Shown: positions 23,233 to 31,945, counted from the first letter of the stretch. The stretch: DNA of 32,702 nt from Gemmatimonadota bacterium (GCA_022564055.1 JADFMD010000019.1:1-32702); one strand, 5' to 3'. Notes: generated by a model not told the origin, from the sequence alone. Translations and numbers: made by a program.

Positions 23233-23649
23233 TCAGAGATCGACCGAAATCACCAGATCGTGTTGGCAGGCTGGGCAGGAAGTCGCGTGCGGACGACGGA
23301 GGCGGGTGGGGCGAGAGAGCGTGATACCCTCGCCGCACCGGGGGCAGGCGCCCTTCAGGGAGTGGAGGGTGTGTTCCTCGGCCCAGCGGCGGCGAGCCGT
23401 CAGGAGACTTATTCCGAGCGCTCCTAGGGCCCACGGCGCGTGGGGCGGCACCAGGGCGACGAGGGGAGCGACGATCAACCCCGCGGCTAGTGCCATCGCC
23501 GTGCGCCGCGCCCGCCACCCCGCACTTCGCGCCTGTATTCGAGCGTCGGCGGGGACGTCGTCGAATCCGAAGAGGGTGATGCGCGCAGGTACCGAAACTC
23601 CCGGCGGCAAGGACTCGTCGGACAGCTCCGGCTTCTCGGCCATCGTCAT
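23233..23649 (-). CDS. Small membrane protein with C-terminal zinc ribbon
   Basis: A 138-residue protein of unknown function. Residues about 45-85 form one or two hydrophobic helices (RTAMALAAGLIVAPLVALVPP and PWALGALGISLL). The C-terminus has paired cysteines, CPRCGEG and CPACQHD, about 25 residues apart, the layout of a zinc ribbon. The ATG at 23649 overlaps the aminotransferase stop (ATGA); a second ATG at 23643 is possible. Translational coupling suggests a shared expression programme. No catalytic motif is seen. Confidence 0.75.
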   Translation of the reverse strand: MTMAEKPELSDESLPPGVSVPARITLFGFDDVPADARIQARSAGWRARRTAMALAAGLIVAPLVALVPPHAPWALGALGISLLTARRRWAEEHTLHSLKGACPRCGEGITLSRPTRLRRPHATSCPACQHDLVISVDL

Positions 23650-24818
23650 CCCCGTCGGGCGGAAAAATCTCGGAGCCGGTTTCCGGCCTCCTCCAGGGTC
23701 TCCAGCCGTTTGCAGAACGCGAAGCGGACGAGGGATCGTCCGAGCTCGGGGGGGGAGTAGAAACTGGACCCTGGCACGGGCGAGACCCGTGCGTCCCTCG
23801 CCAGGTCCCTGGCGAAAACATGGTCCGGCTCGTCGCTGAGCTCCGTGAAGTCGGCGAGAATGTAGTAGGCGCCCTGGGGTTTTTCACACCGGAAACCGGC
23901 GTCGACCAGTGCGCTGTGCAGCACGTCGCGGCGTTCGCGGTAGGCCTGCACCATGTCCGAGTAATACTCCGGGCCCAGGGACTCCAAACCGGCGGCGCAC
24001 GCGTCCTGAAGGGGGGCTGGAGCACCCACGGTCAGGAAGTCGTGCACCTTCCGAATGGCCCCTGTCAAATCCGGAGGCGCGATGATCGTGCCGATCCTCC
24101 AGCCGGTGATGCTGAACGTCTTTGAGAGCCCGCTGATCGTGATCGTGCGATCGCGCATTCCGGCCAGGGTTGCGATCGGAATATGCTCCCCTTCGTAATA
24201 GATGTGCTCATAGATCTCATCGGTGATGGCGAGGAGGTCGTGCTCGATACAGAGAGCCGCGATCGCCTCCAACTCGGACCGATCGAAGACCCGGCCGGTC
24301 GGATTGTTCGGGGTGTTGACCACAATGGCCCGGGTACGGTCCGTCACCAGAGAGGCCAGCCGATCGGTATCGAGACGGTAATCCGGAGGCGCGAGCGCCA
24401 AGAAAATGGGATGCGCCCCGCAGAGAGCAGTGTCCGGGCCGTAGTTCTCATAGAACGGCTGTAGGATGATCACCTCGTCCCCGGGGTCGACGACCGCCAG
24501 CATGACGGCGGCCATCGCTTCCGTCGCACCGCACGTGACGGTGATCTCCTGATCACCTTCCACCTCCATGCCGTACCACTTCCGATACTTGGCAACGAGT
24601 GCTTTGCGCAGACGCGGTGATCCCCACGTGATGGCATATTGATTACGATTGGAGCGAATCGCCTCGCAGGCCGCCTCCTTCAGCAATTCGGGAGCAGGGA
24701 AGTCCGGAAAGCCTTGAGCCAGATTGATGGCGTCGTACTCTCGAGTCACTCGCGTCATCTCACGAATGACCGACTCCGTGAACTCGTGGGTCCGTCGGGC
24801 GGTCCTCTGTGCGGCCAT
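23646..24818 (-). CDS. PLP-dependent aminotransferase (glutamine transaminase K / methionine type)
   Basis: A fold-type I class I aminotransferase of 390 residues, standard for the group. INLAQGFPDFPAPE (31-44) is the hallmark of the kynurenine/glutamine/methionine aminotransferase branch. GATEAM (97-102) binds the cofactor phosphate, NTPNNPTG (168-175) includes the conserved Asn, DEIYEH (200-205) has the pyridine-contacting Asp and Tyr, and the Schiff-base Lys is K233 in SGLSKTFSITGWR. The C-terminal Arg that binds the substrate carboxylate is in VRFAFCKR. The frame is open up to 25148, but the ATG at 24818 fits the family length; ATG 24875 is possible. The leader contains two perfect hairpins. 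It is coupled to the zinc-ribbon gene. Confidence 0.93.
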   Translation of the reverse strand: MAAQRTARRTHEFTESVIREMTRVTREYDAINLAQGFPDFPAPELLKEAACEAIRSNRNQYAITWGSPRLRKALVAKYRKWYGMEVEGDQEITVTCGATEAMAAVMLAVVDPGDEVIILQPFYENYGPDTALCGAHPIFLALAPPDYRLDTDRLASLVTDRTRAIVVNTPNNPTGRVFDRSELEAIAALCIEHDLLAITDEIYEHIYYEGEHIPIATLAGMRDRTITISGLSKTFSITGWRIGTIIAPPDLTGAIRKVHDFLTVGAPAPLQDACAAGLESLGPEYYSDMVQAYRERRDVLHSALVDAGFRCEKPQGAYYILADFTELSDEPDHVFARDLARDARVSPVPGSSFYSPPELGRSLVRFAFCKRLETLEEAGNRLRDFSARRG

Positions 24819-24910
24819 GGGGTACGTCTTGATGTAGTGTGGTTCGGGTCCGGGCCCGCCAAGGTTGGATCTCATCGGCATCCAAGGCAAGATTGTGGCG
24901 GCGATGAGGC

Positions 24911-24931
24911 CGACTCCATAGAGTGGAGTCG
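24911..24931. promoter_or_regulatory. Perfect 8-bp hairpin in the divergent region
   Basis: CGACTCCA (24911-24918) pairs perfectly with TGGAGTCG (24924-24931) around a five-base loop. It lies in the presumed leader of the aminotransferase mRNA, or could be a DNA operator between the divergent genes. No T-tract follows. Confidence 0.5.
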
Positions 24932-24939
24932 CAAACCCG

Positions 24940-24973
24940 GTGTGGTGTCCGAGACACTTCTGGGACACCACAC
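24940..24973. promoter_or_regulatory. Perfect 11-bp inverted repeat in the divergent region
   Basis: GTGTGGTGTCC (24940-24950) and GGACACCACAC (24963-24973) are exact reverse complements separated by 12 bases. Inside, GTGTC (24945-24949) can also pair with GACAC (24953-24957) in a small hairpin that excludes the long stem. Either a dimeric regulator's operator or a switchable RNA leader would fit. It is located between the aminotransferase and beta-barrel genes. Confidence 0.6.
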
Positions 24974-25009
24974 TATCTGATCCGATCAACAGAGGAGAGA
25001 CCACACCTG

Positions 25010-25669
25010 GTGCCGAAGAAATCGCTCCCGCTCCCGCCGCTTCCGACCCGTCCGGGTTTCCCGGCGGCACCCTCCGCGGTGATCCACCGGGCAGCGCTCG
25101 CGATCCTTCTGGTGGGTTCGTTTCTGATCCCGTGCCGGAGCGCGGCACAAATCTCTCCGCTCCATGTGGAGGTGCGCGGAGGGGCCTGGATTCCCAATGC
25201 CGACCTCATGGGGGCCGGGGGCTTCGACGGTGCAGCAACGGCCGACGCCAGCTTTGGCGTCCATTTCGTGCTGAGGCGTGGTCTGCTCAGCTTCGTGGCA
25301 GGATTCAGTGAACACCGCTTCGGCTGCACGGCAGGGCAATGCGGTGAGGCCGTGGACTTCGTAGCCACGGCCTGGGATCTGGGTATGCGTGTGAACCTCC
25401 GCGCTACCGGAATCGTCCCCTGGGTGAGCGTGGGTGCGAGCGCGGCTATTTTCGATGCTCGCGTCGATACCGGGACCGGTGTCCAGCGGGAGAGCTCCGA
25501 CCGAGGGTGGGGCTACGAGGCGGGCGCCGGAGTTCTGATTCCGGTCAGGGGCCCGTTTGCACTCAACCCCGGCGTGCGCTACGGGAGAAGCGATGTCGAT
25601 TTCGCCTCTCGGGGCAGGTTGGAGACGCGATATTTCGTCGCAGACCTAGGCCTCGTGCTCGCCTTTTGA
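25010..25669 (+). CDS. Outer-membrane beta-barrel protein
   Basis: A 219-residue protein with a long signal peptide (about 1-48, hydrophobic core ALAILLVGSFLIP, cleavage near RSAAQ). The mature part alternates short amphipathic strands with aromatic ends, with about eight strands expected: VEVRGGAWIP, FGVHFVLRR, LLSFVAGFSEHRFG, MRVNLRATG, WVSVGASAAIF, YEAGAGVLIP, LNPGVRYGRS and TRYFVADLGLVLAF. It ends in Phe, as most BAM substrates do. A Cys pair (GCTAGQCG) may lie in an outer loop. The GTG at 25010 is preceded by AGAGGAGAG at 12 bases. The open frame extends further upstream but without a ribosome site. Function unknown; it may be a small porin or envelope stabiliser. Confidence 0.83.
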   Translation: MPKKSLPLPPLPTRPGFPAAPSAVIHRAALAILLVGSFLIPCRSAAQISPLHVEVRGGAWIPNADLMGAGGFDGAATADASFGVHFVLRRGLLSFVAGFSEHRFGCTAGQCGEAVDFVATAWDLGMRVNLRATGIVPWVSVGASAAIFDARVDTGTGVQRESSDRGWGYEAGAGVLIPVRGPFALNPGVRYGRSDVDFASRGRLETRYFVADLGLVLAF

Positions 25670-25713
25670 ACGGCTATTACGGCGCCGCTCCTTCGAGGGG
25701 AAGGAAGCAGGAT

Positions 25714-28700
25714 ATGAAATCCAGCTACTCCCCCGGTCTGCGTCGCCCTCTCCTGGCGCTATTCCTATTGGCGCTATTCATATTCGTAAATCCGGTCGCC
25801 GAGCCGGCCCTGGGACAGGTGAGCGCCGACCGGTTCGCGGGAATGCCCGCACGAAGCATTGGCCCTACCGGCAACACCGGGCGGATCTCGGCGATCGACG
25901 CGGTCGTGGCGGATCCCAATGTGGTTTTTGTCGGGGCCGCGCCCGGTGGGGTCTGGAAGTCGGTCAACGGAGGCCAAACATGGCGTGCCGTGTTCGACGA
26001 TCAACCCGTGTCCACCATCGCCTCGATCGCGATCAATCAAGCCAACCCCGACATCGTGTGGGTGGGGGTCGGCGAGGTGCCGGGGCGCGAGAGGGCGGAT
26101 CCGTCCGCTTCCGGCGTGTACCGGTCGCTCGATGGCGGTGATTCCTGGGCCGGTGCCGGGCTTCTCGGAATCGAGGGCGTCCATCGGATTCTGTTACACC
26201 CTTCGAGCCCGGAGATCGTGTATGCGGGTGTCTCGGGTGTGAGATGGGAAGACGGAGCGGGCCCGGGGGTCTACAAGACCACGGATGGGGGCCAGAGCTG
26301 GATCCGCGTGCTTTTCGTGGACGAGAGAACCGGCGTGTCGGATCTGGTGATGGATCCGAGAGACCCTGAGCGCCTATTGGCGGCCATGTGGTCCACCCGG
26401 GCGTATCCATGGTCCGTCGTTCCGAGGGGACCGGGTAGCGGCCTTTTCCTGACGCGGGATGGTGGAGAGAGCTGGATCCGTTTGACAGAAGAGGACGGAC
26501 TCCCGGCGGGCGAGCTCGGGCGGATCGCGTTGGATGTGTTTGGGGGGAATCCGAGAGTGGTTCATGCCCTCGTGGACGCCGGCGAGGGCGTGCTCCTTCG
26601 TTCAACCGACCGAGGGCGCACCTGGCGCACGGTGAGGCGGGGTCCCCATCTGATGTCCGCTTTGGATGAGCCGAACGACATAGTGGCCGATCCGGTGAAC
26701 GGGTCGAGGCTGTATCTCCTCTCCTCTCGCTTTTCCGTGAGCGACGACGGTGGAGAAAGCTTCCTGAACGGGGGGCGCGGGTCCCGTCCAGGCTTTCGAG
26801 TCCTGTGGATCCATCCCGGAGACCCGCGGCTGCTCTATGGAGGCACGGACCATGGCCCCTACGTGTCGCGGGACGCCGGAGAGCATTGGGCTCCGCTCGG
26901 GCGGCTTCCGCTCGGCCGGTTCAACCATGCATCGGTCGATATGGCGGTCCCCTTCAACGTCTACGGAGGCTTGGAGCGCAACGGGTCGTGGGTAGGGTCT
27001 GCGTACGGGTGGGCGGAAGGTGGCGCCCGAAACCGTGACTGGATGGAACTCGGGTCGGATGACGGCTTCACGATCCTGGTCGATCCCGTCGAGGCGAGCC
27101 GTGGATACGCCGTTGCCCCGGGCGGGGACCTCGTTCGCTTCGACATTCGAACGGGCGAGCGGAAAGCTATTCGACCCTGGGCGCCGGACATCGCCGAGCT
27201 TCGTTTTAATCGGGACACGCCGATCGCGCTCGATCCGCATGAGGCCGAAGGCATCTATTTTGGGAGTCAGTTCGTCCACAGGAGCGGGAATCGGGGTGGG
27301 ACCTGGCAGATCATAAGCGGTGACTTGACCGCAAACGATCCGGCAGGACGACGCGAGGACCGGAGGGACGCTTCGGACGCCGGCGGATTCGGACCTGACG
27401 CGGAGTCCGTGGACGGCCCCGAAGAACCGGGCGGCGCCACGATCACGGTCATCGCTCCGAGTCCGGTCGACCGAGACGTGATCTGGGTTGGCACGGATGA
27501 AGGTGATGTCCAGGTGACCCGATCGGCTGGTGGGGAGTGGGAGAGTGTGCGGCGCCGAATCGGCTCCGTTCCCGACAGCGCCTGGGTCACCCACATCGAG
27601 CCCTCCGTTTTCCGGCCCGGGTCGGCGTACGTGGCTTTCGACGCCCATCGCACCGGGAATCGGGAGTCGCTCATTTTTTCGACCGACAACTATGGCCGTA
27701 GCTGGAGGAGGCTCGCCCGGGGAGCGGACATCGAGGGGGTGGTCCACACCCTCGAGCAGGACCCGATCGTAGAGGATTTGCTTTTCGCGGGGACCGAGGC
27801 GGGCTTGTACGTATCTCTGAATCGGGGTGAGGACTGGATCAAATGGACTCACGGTTTGCCCCCGGTACCCGTGCGGGATCTGGTCCTGCATCCGCGCGAC
27901 CACGATCTCGTGATCGCGACCCACGGGCGAGCTGCCTACGTGCTGGACGATATTCGACCCCTCCGGGAGCTCGCCAGGAATCCGGAAGGGGCTGAGCTCG
28001 AGCTCTTCCTCTTCGAGCCACCGCCTGCGTTCATCCGCGCTACGCCGGCGCCTGTTCGAGACGACCGGCCGGCTGGAGATGCGGTTCTCCGGGGCCAGGA
28101 CCGGCCTTTCGGCGCTCTTCTCACGTATTGGCTGGGTGCAAGCCCGAACGAGGATCGTGGCGACCGGGGTGACGGCGAGGAGGGAGTCGGCGAAGCGGGT
28201 GAGGAGAGCCGCGTGGTCACCATCGAGATTCTGGACTTTGAGGGGCGGGTGGTGCGGACCTTCTCCGGCCCTGCCGTACCGGGGGTGAATCGAATCGCCT
28301 GGGACCTCCGCGAGGACCCGCCGACGCTGAGTGGGCCACTGGGCGAGTTTTCCGACGCCCCCATCGGGGCCAATGACGGAGGTTTTCCGTCCGCCGATGT
28401 GTTGCCCGGATCGTTTACGGTTCGCATTTCGAGTGAGGGCGCTGAGAGCGTGCGGATGCTGGAGGTTCGGACGGACGCGAGGGTGGAAATCGAAATGGTG
28501 GAGCGCATCGCGAAGTATCAGGCGGTAAAGCGTGGATTGAATCTCGACGCGAGACTCAGGGCCCTGAGAGCTGCGGTGGCCAGCGTTCATGCCGAGCTTC
28601 AGCGGGTGAGCGACTTGGTGGGGGCCCGAGGTTTTGCGGGAGATGCGGAACTACTCGAAACGGGCCAGAGTCTGGTGGACGAGCTTAGAGAATTGACGGA

Positions 28701-28923
28701 TTTCCGGGGCGTGATGAGGTATCACCTCGGGGTTCTGGGCCTGGGCTCGTCCTACGACGCGCCGACCGAGGGACAGCGCCTCGATCTGATCCGCATGGAG
28801 GAGGAGCTCGATAGACTCCTGCAGAGGATCGGCGATTTTCTGATCTTGGACATCAACCGCTTCGCTCGGAGGGTGTACGCGGCCGGCGTGGAGGTTTCCT
28901 TCTTCATCGGGCCTATCGGCTGA
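25714..28923 (+). CDS. Secreted Asp-box (VPS10/sortilin-like) beta-propeller protein
   Basis: A 1069-residue exported protein. The signal peptide (core PLLALFLLALFIFV, cleavage near LGQ) starts at the ATG at 25714, which has AAGGAAG and AGGA upstream. Many Asp-box motifs follow (SVNGGQTW at about 83-90, SLDGGDSW at about 138-145, then TDGGQSW, RDGGESW, TDRGRTW, SDDGGESF and NRGEDW), the mark of multi-bladed propellers annotated as VPS10 or glycosyl-hydrolase-like. An acidic Asp/Gly-rich loop sits near 545-570. From about 830 there is a FlgD-like beta domain (VVTIEILDFEGRVVRTFSGP), then a helical tail (about 925-1060). No glycosidase catalytic residues can be assigned. It may bind or degrade peptides or glycans outside the cell. 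Proline dehydrogenase follows five bases downstream. Confidence 0.9.
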   Translation: MKSSYSPGLRRPLLALFLLALFIFVNPVAEPALGQVSADRFAGMPARSIGPTGNTGRISAIDAVVADPNVVFVGAAPGGVWKSVNGGQTWRAVFDDQPVSTIASIAINQANPDIVWVGVGEVPGRERADPSASGVYRSLDGGDSWAGAGLLGIEGVHRILLHPSSPEIVYAGVSGVRWEDGAGPGVYKTTDGGQSWIRVLFVDERTGVSDLVMDPRDPERLLAAMWSTRAYPWSVVPRGPGSGLFLTRDGGESWIRLTEEDGLPAGELGRIALDVFGGNPRVVHALVDAGEGVLLRSTDRGRTWRTVRRGPHLMSALDEPNDIVADPVNGSRLYLLSSRFSVSDDGGESFLNGGRGSRPGFRVLWIHPGDPRLLYGGTDHGPYVSRDAGEHWAPLGRLPLGRFNHASVDMAVPFNVYGGLERNGSWVGSAYGWAEGGARNRDWMELGSDDGFTILVDPVEASRGYAVAPGGDLVRFDIRTGERKAIRPWAPDIAELRFNRDTPIALDPHEAEGIYFGSQFVHRSGNRGGTWQIISGDLTANDPAGRREDRRDASDAGGFGPDAESVDGPEEPGGATITVIAPSPVDRDVIWVGTDEGDVQVTRSAGGEWESVRRRIGSVPDSAWVTHIEPSVFRPGSAYVAFDAHRTGNRESLIFSTDNYGRSWRRLARGADIEGVVHTLEQDPIVEDLLFAGTEAGLYVSLNRGEDWIKWTHGLPPVPVRDLVLHPRDHDLVIATHGRAAYVLDDIRPLRELARNPEGAELELFLFEPPPAFIRATPAPVRDDRPAGDAVLRGQDRPFGALLTYWLGASPNEDRGDRGDGEEGVGEAGEESRVVTIEILDFEGRVVRTFSGPAVPGVNRIAWDLREDPPTLSGPLGEFSDAPIGANDGGFPSADVLPGSFTVRISSEGAESVRMLEVRTDARVEIEMVERIAKYQAVKRGLNLDARLRALRAAVASVHAELQRVSDLVGARGFAGDAELLETGQSLVDELRELTDFRGVMRYHLGVLGLGSSYDAPTEGQRLDLIRMEEELDRLLQRIGDFLILDINRFARRVYAAGVEVSFFIGPIG

Positions 28924-28928
28924 CGCTG

Positions 28929-29867
28929 ATGTTCCGGAAGCTGCTCCTTTGGGGATCGGAGAACGCGTTTTTGTCGCAGCGCTTGGCGCACCTCGGGTTC
29001 GTGCAGCGGGCGGTTCGGCGCTTCATGCCGGGGGAGACCTCCGAGGCCGCGATCGAAGAGGCCGTGAGGCTGAGCGCCTTACGAATCACGTCCGTGCTCG
29101 CTCTCCTGGGCGAAAACGTCAGGGAAGCGACTGAAGCCGCCGATGTCGCCCGACATTACGAGGTCTTGCTGGAGGAAATAGCGCGCCGGGGGCTGGAGGC
29201 CGAGATCTCCGTGAAGCTCACACAGCTCGGGATCGACATTGGACCCGATGTGGCGGCGGCGAACCTCGAGAGGATCTTGGCGAAAGCGGAGGAGCGAGGG
29301 CAGTTCGTTTGGATCGACGTCGAGGGTAGCGGTTACGTGGACCGAACCCTCGATCTCTACCGGAACGTGCGGTCGCGCCACGCCAACACCGGCATCTGTC
29401 TCCAGGCGTACCTCTACCGGACGGGCGGCGATCTTGCCGCTCTGCTCCCGATCAGCCCTTCCATCCGACTCGTGAAGGGTGCCTACGCGGAGCCTGTGGA
29501 GGTCGCGTTCCCCCGGATGAGGGATGTCGATCGGAACTACTTCGAGCTGGCGAAAACGCTGCTCGACGCCGTGCGCCCGGGCGGAGTGCCCGCCGGCGGA
29601 GTACGGGCCGCGTTCGCGACGCACGATGCCCGGCTCATTCGGCGGATCGAGGCAGAGGCCGCAGAACGTGGGATCGCCCGTGGCGATTTGGAATTCCAGA
29701 TGATGTATGGCGTCGGAACCGTCCACCAAAAGGAGTTGGCGGCGAAGGGCTACCGGGTCGAGGTACTGATCAGCTACGGTACGGCCTGGTTCCCATGGTA
29801 CATGAGGCGCCTGGCCGAAAGACCTGCAAACCTGTGGTTCGTGATGAGAAAGATGGTGTCTCGCTGA
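28929..29867 (+). CDS. Proline dehydrogenase (monofunctional)
   Basis: Oxidises L-proline to pyrroline-5-carboxylate with FAD and passes electrons to the membrane quinone pool. The 312-residue TIM barrel has the expected blocks: SVKLTQLG (94-101), LVKGAYAEP (180-188), ATHD (229-232), EFQMMYGV (about 254-261) and YMRRLAERPANLWF (290-303), which contains the Arg pair that holds the proline carboxylate. This is the short bacterial type without a fused P5C dehydrogenase, and no such gene lies in the window. It starts five bases after the Asp-box gene, so the two are probably cotranscribed; a peptidase-like source of proline for this enzyme is conceivable but unproven. Its end overlaps the MFS frame. 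Confidence 0.95.
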   Translation: MFRKLLLWGSENAFLSQRLAHLGFVQRAVRRFMPGETSEAAIEEAVRLSALRITSVLALLGENVREATEAADVARHYEVLLEEIARRGLEAEISVKLTQLGIDIGPDVAAANLERILAKAEERGQFVWIDVEGSGYVDRTLDLYRNVRSRHANTGICLQAYLYRTGGDLAALLPISPSIRLVKGAYAEPVEVAFPRMRDVDRNYFELAKTLLDAVRPGGVPAGGVRAAFATHDARLIRRIEAEAAERGIARGDLEFQMMYGVGTVHQKELAAKGYRVEVLISYGTAWFPWYMRRLAERPANLWFVMRKMVSR

Positions 29868-31099
29868 ACGGCGACGGCGACGGCGATCCGAGGCGCTGGC
29901 GTGCTCTAGCTCTCGTCTCCCTGGCGGTGCTTCTGGGGATGTCCGTCTGGTTCACCGCGAGTGCGGTGGCTCCGGAACTGGAACGCCGTTGGGACCTGAG
30001 CTCCAATCAGGTGGCGTGGCTCACGACGCTCGTCCAGTTGGGTTTCGTGGCCGGTACCCTCCTTGCAGCGGTGATGAACCTGGCGGACGTCGTTCCGTCG
30101 AGGATCTATTTTTCGATATCGGCGGTCCTGGCCGCCGCTGTGAACGCGCTGCTCGTAGGCGTGTCGGGGTATGAAAGCGCTCTGATCCTACGCTTCCTCA
30201 CCGGGTTTTTCTTGGCCGGCGTTTACCCGCCGGCCTTGAAGATGATGGCCACTTGGTTTCGCTCGGCGCGCGGACTCGCGATCGGCACCGTCGTCGGGGC
30301 GCTCACGGTCGGGAAGGCGACCCCATATCTCCTCAAGCTGTTGGGCGGTGCCCCGGTGTCAGCGGTGATATGGGGCGCGTCGGCGGGTGCGGCGCTCGGC
30401 GGGCTTCTGGTCGCGGTGGCGTACAGAGAGGGTCCGCACCCGTTCCGACGTGCGCCCTTCTCATGGGGCCTGGTAGCCGAGGTGGTGCGGCACCGGCCCA
30501 CCCGCCTTGCGACTTACGGGTACCTCGGGCACATGTGGGAGCTCTACGCTATGTGGACCTGGGTACCGGCGTTCCTTGCGGCGAGCGCGGCGAAGAGGGC
30601 TGCCGGGGCCATGGGAGCCACGGGCATGGACGGCGCCGCGCTCACGACCCATTCGGTGGATCTGGCCTCCTTTTTCGCGATCGCCGTGGGCGGCGTTGGG
30701 TGTGTTTGGGGTGGGTGGATGGCGGACCGAATCGGGAGGGGGCGCTTCGTCAAACTGGCCATGGCGGTGAGCGGCCTCTGTTCACTTGCCGTGGGGGCCT
30801 TTTTCGGGCAGAGCTTCTGGGTGTTGCTTCCCTTGGTGCTGGTGTGGGGTCTGTTCGTCGTGGCCGATTCCGCGCAGTTCAGCGCGATGGTCACCGAGGT
30901 CGCGCCCCAGCAGGGTGTCGGCACGGCCCTGACACTCCAGACGTCGGTGGGGTTTCTGCTCACGATGGTGACCATCCAGGGTGTGCCCGTGCTCCAGGAG
31001 TCATTCGGCTGGAGCTTGGCGTTTCCGGTGCTAGCGCTCGGTCCGATTCTCGGGATCGCCGCGATCCGACGGTTCGACCGAGACCGTCGAGCCTCCTGA
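29795..31099 (+). CDS. MFS transporter
   Basis: A 12-helix major facilitator of about 434 residues. The first helix region contains MSVWFTASAVAPEL, the usual start of the nitrate/anion or CynX-like branch, and helix 4-5 has LRFLTGFFLAGVYPPALKMMATWF. The cytoplasmic loop motif is WMADRIGRGRF. No substrate can be assigned. The start is uncertain: the ATG at 29795 overlaps proline dehydrogenase by 73 bases, and a GTG at 29834 would overlap less; neither has a clear ribosome site. The hydrophilic N-terminus includes GDGDGD. The 3' end overlaps the convergent membrane protein gene by 69 bases and carries a GC-rich stem-loop at the stop. Confidence 0.88.
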   Translation: MVHEAPGRKTCKPVVRDEKDGVSLNGDGDGDPRRWRALALVSLAVLLGMSVWFTASAVAPELERRWDLSSNQVAWLTTLVQLGFVAGTLLAAVMNLADVVPSRIYFSISAVLAAAVNALLVGVSGYESALILRFLTGFFLAGVYPPALKMMATWFRSARGLAIGTVVGALTVGKATPYLLKLLGGAPVSAVIWGASAGAALGGLLVAVAYREGPHPFRRAPFSWGLVAEVVRHRPTRLATYGYLGHMWELYAMWTWVPAFLAASAAKRAAGAMGATGMDGAALTTHSVDLASFFAIAVGGVGCVWGGWMADRIGRGRFVKLAMAVSGLCSLAVGAFFGQSFWVLLPLVLVWGLFVVADSAQFSAMVTEVAPQQGVGTALTLQTSVGFLLTMVTIQGVPVLQESFGWSLAFPVLALGPILGIAAIRRFDRDRRAS

Positions 31100-31945
31100 G
31101 AAGGAGGTTCTCACACGCGCCACCGCAACCCCGGCCAACGTAGCCCAGACGATGGAAGCAGCGTTCACACCCGAGGGTCCCAGAATCAGTGCTTGCGAGG
31201 CGGCCAAGAGGCCGATGACCATCCCCCCCCGGACCCGCGACAGCGACAGCGGAGCACCCGTGGCATCACCGGAGGAATCGATCCGGCGCGTCAGCGTAAT
31301 CATCACCACGTACAGGACGCTGATTGCCGCCACCGACCCCAGGACCAAACCCGGAAGGGGTGCCGCATCGCCGACGCCGATTCCGTGTTGAAGCCCGAAA
31401 ACGCCGGTGCCGGCCAAACACAGTGCAGCGAATACCCACTGATGTCGCTGGCCGTCACGTAGCAACGCGTCGAACGCGAACGCCAACGCGCCGACCGCGC
31501 CCAAAAGTGGGCTGTGCGTGCTGTGAATCGCCGTGATAACCAGCCCGACAACCAGGATCGAATCGGAAATTCTCGCTGCCAGTCCAACCGACCGGTTCAC
31601 AATCCGCACGAGCAGGAGGGTCGCTACCAGGAGCAATAGGCTGGGCGAGTCGACGAGCAGGAGCGTGGCGAACGCCAACGCCATGCTTACGAAGGCAGCG
31701 GGATTGTCATCAGGAACCAATTCCCTCGCTAGCGCCCACGCACCGAACACGACGATCACACCGGCAAGTACCGCCACGGTGATTTGAGCACCGCTGTCGC
31801 CTCGAAGGGCGGCGGCAGCGCCCGCGGCGATACCGGCGAGCGGCATGAGCCGCGACACCGCCCTGTTCGTCGCGTAACTCCGATCGAGTGGCCGTCCGAT
31901 GGACGTCAGTTTGTAGATCCGGTGTTGATTCATTGGATCAGCCAT
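31031..31945 (-). CDS. Polytopic membrane protein, unknown function
   Basis: A hydrophobic protein of about 304 residues with roughly eight membrane helices (for example QITVAVLAGVIVVFGAWAL, LLVDSPSLLLLVATLLLV, ILVVGLVITAIHS and VLGSVAAISVLYVVMITL). I recognise no family. The N-terminal segment includes RPLDRSYATNRAVSRL, so the start at MADPMNQH (31945) is preferred. A GGAG lies six bases before an ATG at 32077, which would add 44 residues of less protein-like sequence; the open frame reaches 32095. It is divergent from the glycosyltransferase gene, which could point to an envelope polymer or polyprenol role; that is only a positional inference. Its 3' end overlaps the MFS gene by 69 bases. 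Confidence 0.7.
   Translation of the reverse strand: MADPMNQHRIYKLTSIGRPLDRSYATNRAVSRLMPLAGIAAGAAAALRGDSGAQITVAVLAGVIVVFGAWALARELVPDDNPAAFVSMALAFATLLLVDSPSLLLLVATLLLVRIVNRSVGLAARISDSILVVGLVITAIHSTHSPLLGAVGALAFAFDALLRDGQRHQWVFAALCLAGTGVFGLQHGIGVGDAAPLPGLVLGSVAAISVLYVVMITLTRRIDSSGDATGAPLSLSRVRGGMVIGLLAASQALILGPSGVNAASIVWATLAGVAVARVRTSFSGGSTVSVEPSDRGDPENRTER
31089..31110. terminator. Stem-loop at the end of the MFS gene
   Basis: GAGCCTCC (31089-31096) pairs with GGAGGTTC (31103-31110), including one G-T pair, around a six-base loop that contains the MFS stop. No T-tract follows on either strand, and the element lies inside the opposite-strand gene, so termination is only a possibility. Confidence 0.3.

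Noticed and set aside
23201-24025. Minus-strand frame of 274 codons overlapping the zinc-ribbon and aminotransferase genes
   Set aside because: It is another frame of the same strand as two well-supported genes, with Pro/Arg/Ser-rich composition.
26602-28590. Very long minus-strand open frame (662 codons) opposite the Asp-box gene
   Set aside because: It is antisense to a gene with clear motifs, has no ribosome site, and its product is His/Arg/Pro-rich without any fold signature; it is a by-product of high GC.
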